From JANPPS01 sp965246835 (GTDB lineage: Bacteria; Pseudomonadota; Alphaproteobacteria; Acetobacterales; Acetobacteraceae), in assembly GCA_965246835.1 (NCBI GenBank), contig CBDFFQ010000001.1, forward strand, positions 2,480,001 to 2,544,000: DNA of 64,000 nt, written 5' to 3'. Shown here piece by piece: positions 60,317-64,000 of the stretch (position 1 is the stretch's first letter; each line of letters opens with the position of its first letter). The notes under the pieces were generated by a model. That model was not told the origin of the DNA and made no database searches. It saw only the letters and a list, made by a program, of their open reading frames with translations. A program made the translations under genes and the position numbers.

Positions 60317-61606
60317 ATGCTTTCCCTCGATCCCGGCGCCCGCCGCGCCATTCTCGACGCCGTGGACCACGGACGCGCCGCCACCCATGACGCGCTGGCC
60401 GCGCTGGTGCGGCACCGCAGCGTGCTGGGCGCGGAGGCCGGTTGCCTCGACGCGATGGAATCGGTGTTCCGGGGCCTCGGCCTCCAGCCCTGGCGCGTCC
60501 CTGTCGATGCGGACGCGCTCGCGGACCGGCCCGGCTTCTCCCCGCCCCTGATCCCCTATGCCGGCCGCGACAACGTGGTGGCGCTGCACCAGCCGCGCAC
60601 GCAGACGGGCCGCAGCCTGCTGTTGCAGGGCCATGTGGATGTGGTGCCGGAGGGGGCGGCCGATCTCTGGACCACGCCGCCTTTCGAGCCTTCGGTCCGC
60701 GACGGCCGGATGTATGGCCGGGGCGCCGGGGACATGAAGGCCGGGCTCGTGGCGATGACGGCGGCGTTCCAGGCGCTGCGCCTGGCCGGGCTGCAGCCGG
60801 CGGCCCCCGTGCAATTCGCCGCCGTGATCGAGGAGGAGTGCACCGGCAACGGCGCGCTCGCGGTGATGCACGCGTTGCCGAAGCCCGATGCCTGCGTGAT
60901 CCCGGAGCCCGGCCCCGGCTACCCGGCGCTCTACGTGGCCGAGGTCGGCGTGGTCTGGGCCTGGGTCACCGTCACCGGCCGGCCCGCCCATGTGCGCGAG
61001 ATGCAGGCCGGGGTGAACGCGATCGAGGCCGCGTATGTGCTGATGGAACACGTCCGCACCTACGAACACCACGCCAATCGCGGTGAGCGGCGGCACCCGG
61101 CCTTCGCCGCCGAGAACCACCCCATCAACGTGAACCTCGGCACGATCGAGGGCGGCGAATGGACCAGCAGCGTCGCCACCCGCGCCCGCATGAGCCTGCG
61201 CGTCGGCGTCATGCCCGGCGAGAGCTGCTTCGCGGTGCGGGACGCGATCGGGCGGCTGGTGGCGGACGCGTCGCGGGATCCTCGGCTCCGCGGCGCCCAC
61301 CTCGCGGTCGCCTTCCGCGGCTTCATGGCCGATGGCTGCGTCTTCCCGCCCGAGCAGCCGATCGCCCAAGCCGTGAGCCGGCTGCATCAGGACGTGAGCG
61401 GCACGAAGCTGCGCCACTACGCCGCGACCGGCCTGACCGACGCCCGGTTCTACGCGCTGTATCAGGGCACGGAAGCCACCTGCTACGGCCCCGACGCCGA
61501 CGCGATCCACGGCATCGATGAGAGCGTGGGGCTCGACAGCCTGCACGACGTCACGGGGGTGCTGGCGCTGCTGATCGCCGGCTGGTGCGGGGTGGAGGCC
61601 ATTTGA
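60317..61606 (+). CDS. ArgE/DapE-family deacylase
   Basis: Zinc-dependent M20 deacylase of 429 residues. Metal ligands and catalytic residues are visible in LLQGHVDVVPEG, GRGAGDMKAGLVAM, AAVIEEECTGNGAL and CVIPEPG, with a terminal HGIDESVGLDSL. The family includes acetylornithine and succinyl-diaminopimelate deacylases; this subgroup (about 425 residues) usually has an undefined N-acyl amino acid substrate. The start at 60317 lies 81 bp from the divergent mutL start. Confidence 0.88.
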   Translation: MLSLDPGARRAILDAVDHGRAATHDALAALVRHRSVLGAEAGCLDAMESVFRGLGLQPWRVPVDADALADRPGFSPPLIPYAGRDNVVALHQPRTQTGRSLLLQGHVDVVPEGAADLWTTPPFEPSVRDGRMYGRGAGDMKAGLVAMTAAFQALRLAGLQPAAPVQFAAVIEEECTGNGALAVMHALPKPDACVIPEPGPGYPALYVAEVGVVWAWVTVTGRPAHVREMQAGVNAIEAAYVLMEHVRTYEHHANRGERRHPAFAAENHPINVNLGTIEGGEWTSSVATRARMSLRVGVMPGESCFAVRDAIGRLVADASRDPRLRGAHLAVAFRGFMADGCVFPPEQPIAQAVSRLHQDVSGTKLRHYAATGLTDARFYALYQGTEATCYGPDADAIHGIDESVGLDSLHDVTGVLALLIAGWCGVEAI

Positions 61607-61615
61607 CGGGTGGCC

Positions 61616-61657
61616 CCCATCCTACGATCCGCACCGTAGGATGGGTGCAACCCATCC
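61616..61657. repeat. Intergenic palindrome, GTAGGATGGG family, copy 3
   Basis: GGATGGGT-GCA-ACCCATCC (61639-61657) is an 8-bp stem. CCCATCCTACG just upstream (61616-61626 region) is complementary to CGTAGGATGGG, so two alternative stems can form. It lies between convergent genes, as does copy 1. Confidence 0.7.
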
Positions 61658-61660
61658 AAT

Positions 61661-62326
61661 CTACCAAGCCAGCGTCGCGCCGCTATAGTCCAGGAACGCA
61701 GCGCCGGGCGTGCCCCGCCGCGCCTCGACCACATCAGCGAGCCCCCGCACGCTGGTGGGCACATCGAGGTCCGCACCTTGCCCGCCCATATCGGTCTGCA
61801 CCCAGCCAGGATGCAGCGTCAGCACGGTCAGGTCCCGATCGAGCTTGGCCACGAAGCTCTGCGTGAGCGAGTTCAGCGCCGCCTTGCTGGCGCGATACAG
61901 CTCCAGCGAGCCATTATCGTTCAGCGCGACGCTGCCCATGCGGGACGACATGAACGCCACCACGGCGCCGGGCGCCAGCCGGTCCAGGAAGCGCCGGGCG
62001 ATCGCGACGGGGGCGACCGCGTTGGTCAGGAACAACGTGCCCGCCTCCTCCGGCGTCGTCTGCCCGGCATCCTGGTGCTTCGGACCCGAGATGCCGGCGT
62101 TGACGAACAGCAAATCGAGCTCCCCCGGCGTGGCGGCGTGCAAGGCCGCAAGACTCGCCTCATCCGTCACCTCCGCCCGCGCCGGGGTGCCGCCCGCGTC
62201 CCGCACGGCCGCCTCGGCCGCCCCGTCCCGCACCGTCCCGGTCACGTCCCAGCCGCGCGATGCGAATTCCCGCACCAGACCGAGCCCAAGGCCGCGGGAG
62301 GCGCCAATGATGAGGGCGTGGGGCAT
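61661..62326 (-). CDS. Short-chain dehydrogenase/reductase, CsgA-like
   Basis: NAD(P)-dependent oxidoreductase of 221 residues. It has the cofactor motif IIGASRGLGLGLVREFA at residue 6, LLFVNAGISG and the catalytic YRASK with the upstream Ser in SSRMGS. The small size and NAGI motif match the atypical SDR group near CsgA. The substrate is unknown. The start at 62326 removes 31 non-conserved residues. It is divergent from the second SDR with 116 bp between. Confidence 0.9.
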   Translation of the reverse strand: MPHALIIGASRGLGLGLVREFASRGWDVTGTVRDGAAEAAVRDAGGTPARAEVTDEASLAALHAATPGELDLLFVNAGISGPKHQDAGQTTPEEAGTLFLTNAVAPVAIARRFLDRLAPGAVVAFMSSRMGSVALNDNGSLELYRASKAALNSLTQSFVAKLDRDLTVLTLHPGWVQTDMGGQGADLDVPTSVRGLADVVEARRGTPGAAFLDYSGATLAW

Positions 62327-62442
62327 AGGACAACTCCGATCTGGTGATTTCGGGAAGTTGGGGCGGATAGGCCCGCGTCCAAGGGGAAACCTGGGCCGTT
62401 CCGGGCGTTCCCAGGGCACCTTCGACGCGGGAGCACACCACC

Positions 62443-63543
62443 ATGACCGACCACCTGCCGGCCGCGATGCCCTCGATGGGCGTCGTCGCCATCACCGGCG
62501 CCAGCTCCGGCATCGGCCGCGCCACCGCGGCGTTGTTCGCGCGCAAGGGCTGGCGGGTCGGCCTAATCGCGCGCGGTGCCGAGCAGCTGGACGCGGCGCG
62601 GGCCGAAGTGGTGGCGGAGGGCGGCACCGCCCTCGTCCAAGTCGCGGACGTGACCGACAGCGCGGCGCTCACGGCGGCGGCGGACGCGATCGAGGCGGCG
62701 CTCGGCCCGATCGATGTCTGGGTCAACAATGCGGGCGTCGGCATCTATGGCCGCTTTCTCGACATTCCGGAGGCGGAGTTCCGCCAACTCACCGACATCA
62801 ACTATTTCGGCGTGGTCAACGGCACCCGCGTGGCCCTCACCCGCATGCAGGCGCGGGGACGCGGTACTATCGTGCAGGTGGCCTCCACGATCAGCTACCG
62901 TGCCGTGCCGCTGCAATCGCCCTATTCCGGCTCCAAATACGCGATCCGCGGCTTCACCGAGGCCGTGCGGTCCGAGCTGATCGCCGATCGCAGCGCCGTG
63001 CACCTGACGATGGTGCATCCGCCCGCCGTCAACACGCCGTTCTACCCGCACGCCCAGTCCCACATGCCGCGCCCGGTCCGCCCGCCGCCCCCGATCTATC
63101 AGCCGGAGATCGTGGCCGATGCGATCCATCTGGCCGCGACGACACGGCGGCGGGAGGTGATGGTCGGCGGGTCCACGGTGGCGTTCGCCTTGGCGAACAA
63201 GGTGGCGCCCGGATTGATGGACCAGCTCGCGGGCCGCTTCGGGGTGCAAACGCAGCAATCCAACCAAGACGGTGCCGTGGCATTGCGCGACCCCAACCTC
63301 ATGCAAGCCGGCACGACGGGCGGAACGCATGGGCCGTTCGACGCCGAGAGCCTCGGCGTCTGTCCGCAGATGTGGGCGGAGCGCAATCGCACCGTGGCCT
63401 GGGCCGGGATCGGACTGGCCGTCGCCGGGCTGGCGCTGGCGATCCGTCCGCCCCGATTGCCCCGCGCGCCGGGTGCGCAATCTTTGATGCAGGTGCTGGC
63501 CGCCGGCGCCATGCTCGGCGGCCGCTTGCTGGCGCGGCGATGA
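62443..63543 (+). CDS. Short-chain dehydrogenase/reductase with C-terminal extension
   Basis: A 366-residue SDR. The Rossmann motif ITGASSGIGRATAALFA, NNAGVGIYG and catalytic YSGSKYA occupy the first 260 residues. The extra ~100 residues carry a hydrophobic helix (TVAWAGIGLAVAGLALAIR) and a second near the C-terminus, suggesting membrane attachment. ASSGIG and the long C-terminus resemble SDRs annotated for lipid or sterol-like substrates, but this is inference. The VOC gene overlaps its stop by 4 bp. Confidence 0.88.
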   Translation: MTDHLPAAMPSMGVVAITGASSGIGRATAALFARKGWRVGLIARGAEQLDAARAEVVAEGGTALVQVADVTDSAALTAAADAIEAALGPIDVWVNNAGVGIYGRFLDIPEAEFRQLTDINYFGVVNGTRVALTRMQARGRGTIVQVASTISYRAVPLQSPYSGSKYAIRGFTEAVRSELIADRSAVHLTMVHPPAVNTPFYPHAQSHMPRPVRPPPPIYQPEIVADAIHLAATTRRREVMVGGSTVAFALANKVAPGLMDQLAGRFGVQTQQSNQDGAVALRDPNLMQAGTTGGTHGPFDAESLGVCPQMWAERNRTVAWAGIGLAVAGLALAIRPPRLPRAPGAQSLMQVLAAGAMLGGRLLARR

Positions 63544-63959
63544 CGCCGCCGCCGGTCACGTGCCTGCTGGAGACCAGCCTTTACGTCGCAGACCTCGACG
63601 TGTCGCGCGCCTTCTATGCGCGGGTGTTTGGCTTTCAGCCGCTGCTAACCGATGAGCGCATGGCGGCCTTCTCCGTGCCGGGCATGGGGGTGTTGCTGCT
63701 GTTCCGGCGTGGCGGCTCGGTCACGCCCAGCGAGGTCCCGGGCGGGGTGATCCCGCCGCATGACGGGCACGGCACGCAGCATCTTTGTTTCGCCGTGCCG
63801 CTCGCGGCAGTGGAGGAGTGGGCGGCGCACCTGACCGCCTGCGACGTGCCGCTCGAGAGCCGCGTCGTGCAAAATGTCGGCGGCACCAGCCTCTATTTCC
63901 GCGATCCCGACGGCCATTCGCTGGAGGTTGCGGGCCCCGGCCTGTGGGCGATCTATTAG
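63540..63959 (+). CDS. VOC-family (glyoxalase/dioxygenase-fold) protein
   Basis: A 139-residue vicinal-oxygen-chelate protein. Paired beta-alpha-beta modules show LETSLYVADLDVSRAFYARV, a central HGTQHLCFAV with a probable metal His and GGTSLYFRDPDGHSLEVAGP with the C-terminal Glu ligand. Members include glyoxalases, fosfomycin-resistance enzymes and ring-cleaving dioxygenases; the reaction here is unknown. Translation is coupled to the SDR (ATGA overlap). Confidence 0.9.
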   Translation: MTPPPVTCLLETSLYVADLDVSRAFYARVFGFQPLLTDERMAAFSVPGMGVLLLFRRGGSVTPSEVPGGVIPPHDGHGTQHLCFAVPLAAVEEWAAHLTACDVPLESRVVQNVGGTSLYFRDPDGHSLEVAGPGLWAIY

Positions 63960-64000
63960 CCGGGCCCTGGATCGGATATGCCCCGGCCGATGAAGCCCGG

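Noticed and set aside
61710..63539. Very long plus-strand frame ahead of the VOC protein
   Set aside because: It covers both SDR genes out of frame; only the part from 63540 has a recognisable fold.

Overview
The window looks like chromosomal DNA of a GC-rich alphaproteobacterium, most likely Rhodospirillales/Acetobacteraceae. The evidence is strong GC bias at third codon positions, a class I lysyl-tRNA synthetase, the order lptD-surA-ksgA, a lipid A acyltransferase/kinase block, and C30-type carotenoid genes. Gene density is high and many neighbours share 1-4 bp stop/start overlaps. No gene-free stretch exceeds 300 bp; the longest (41702-41943) holds a large inverted repeat. I see no transposase, integrase, prophage, rRNA or CRISPR array. 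One tRNA gene is present, tRNA-Val(CAC).

Layout. 1-4484 (minus): ksgA (cut by the window edge), surA, lptD and a RAM-only Lrp/AsnC protein. 4558-9895 (plus): a ThDP enzyme, then class I lysK followed 2 bp later by an MprF-like membrane protein with a shortened synthase domain. 9912-14250: MaoC, glgX with a TTG start, a small unknown protein, a REP-like hairpin and rmuC. 14250-15574: an accessory patch on the minus strand. It has an AT-richer HEPN-domain gene, a [2Fe-2S] ferredoxin, and a 25-residue ORF with a ribosome binding site that matches the 16S tail over an unusual length and its own terminator. 15590-22413: a probable C30 carotenoid cluster of two desaturase/oxidase-type flavoproteins, a glycosyltransferase, an acyltransferase, a DUF2141 protein and a divergent aldehyde dehydrogenase.

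22414-31308: a peptide-type binding protein, a Phd/VapC-type module with a broken toxin, an M20 peptidase that reads into tRNA-Val, DUF3108, DUF3429, an orphan protein, a CNNM/CBS membrane protein and a PEP-CTERM protein. 31434-36465 (minus): GNAT, CoA transferase, acyl-CoA dehydrogenase, an ABM-domain protein and a secreted hydrolase. 36597-41701 (plus): a Tim44-like protein, an LpxH-like phosphoesterase coupled to a GT4 enzyme with an apparent CTG start, and an RnfD-like/DUF2330 pair.

41944-45693 (plus) is a lipid A/Kdo block: DUF374 acyltransferase, waaA, lpxK and an lpxL-like acyltransferase. With lptD and surA it makes outer-membrane assembly a theme of the window. 45694-50304 holds a small charged protein, csp, xseA, purD and an orphan beta-rich protein. 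50360-55856 is an RND efflux operon below a TetR regulator, with a repeated operator-like site in the gap. 55865-63959 carries tadA, a glutamine amidotransferase, rluB, rsmD, mutL, an ArgE/DapE-type deacylase, two short-chain dehydrogenases and a VOC protein.
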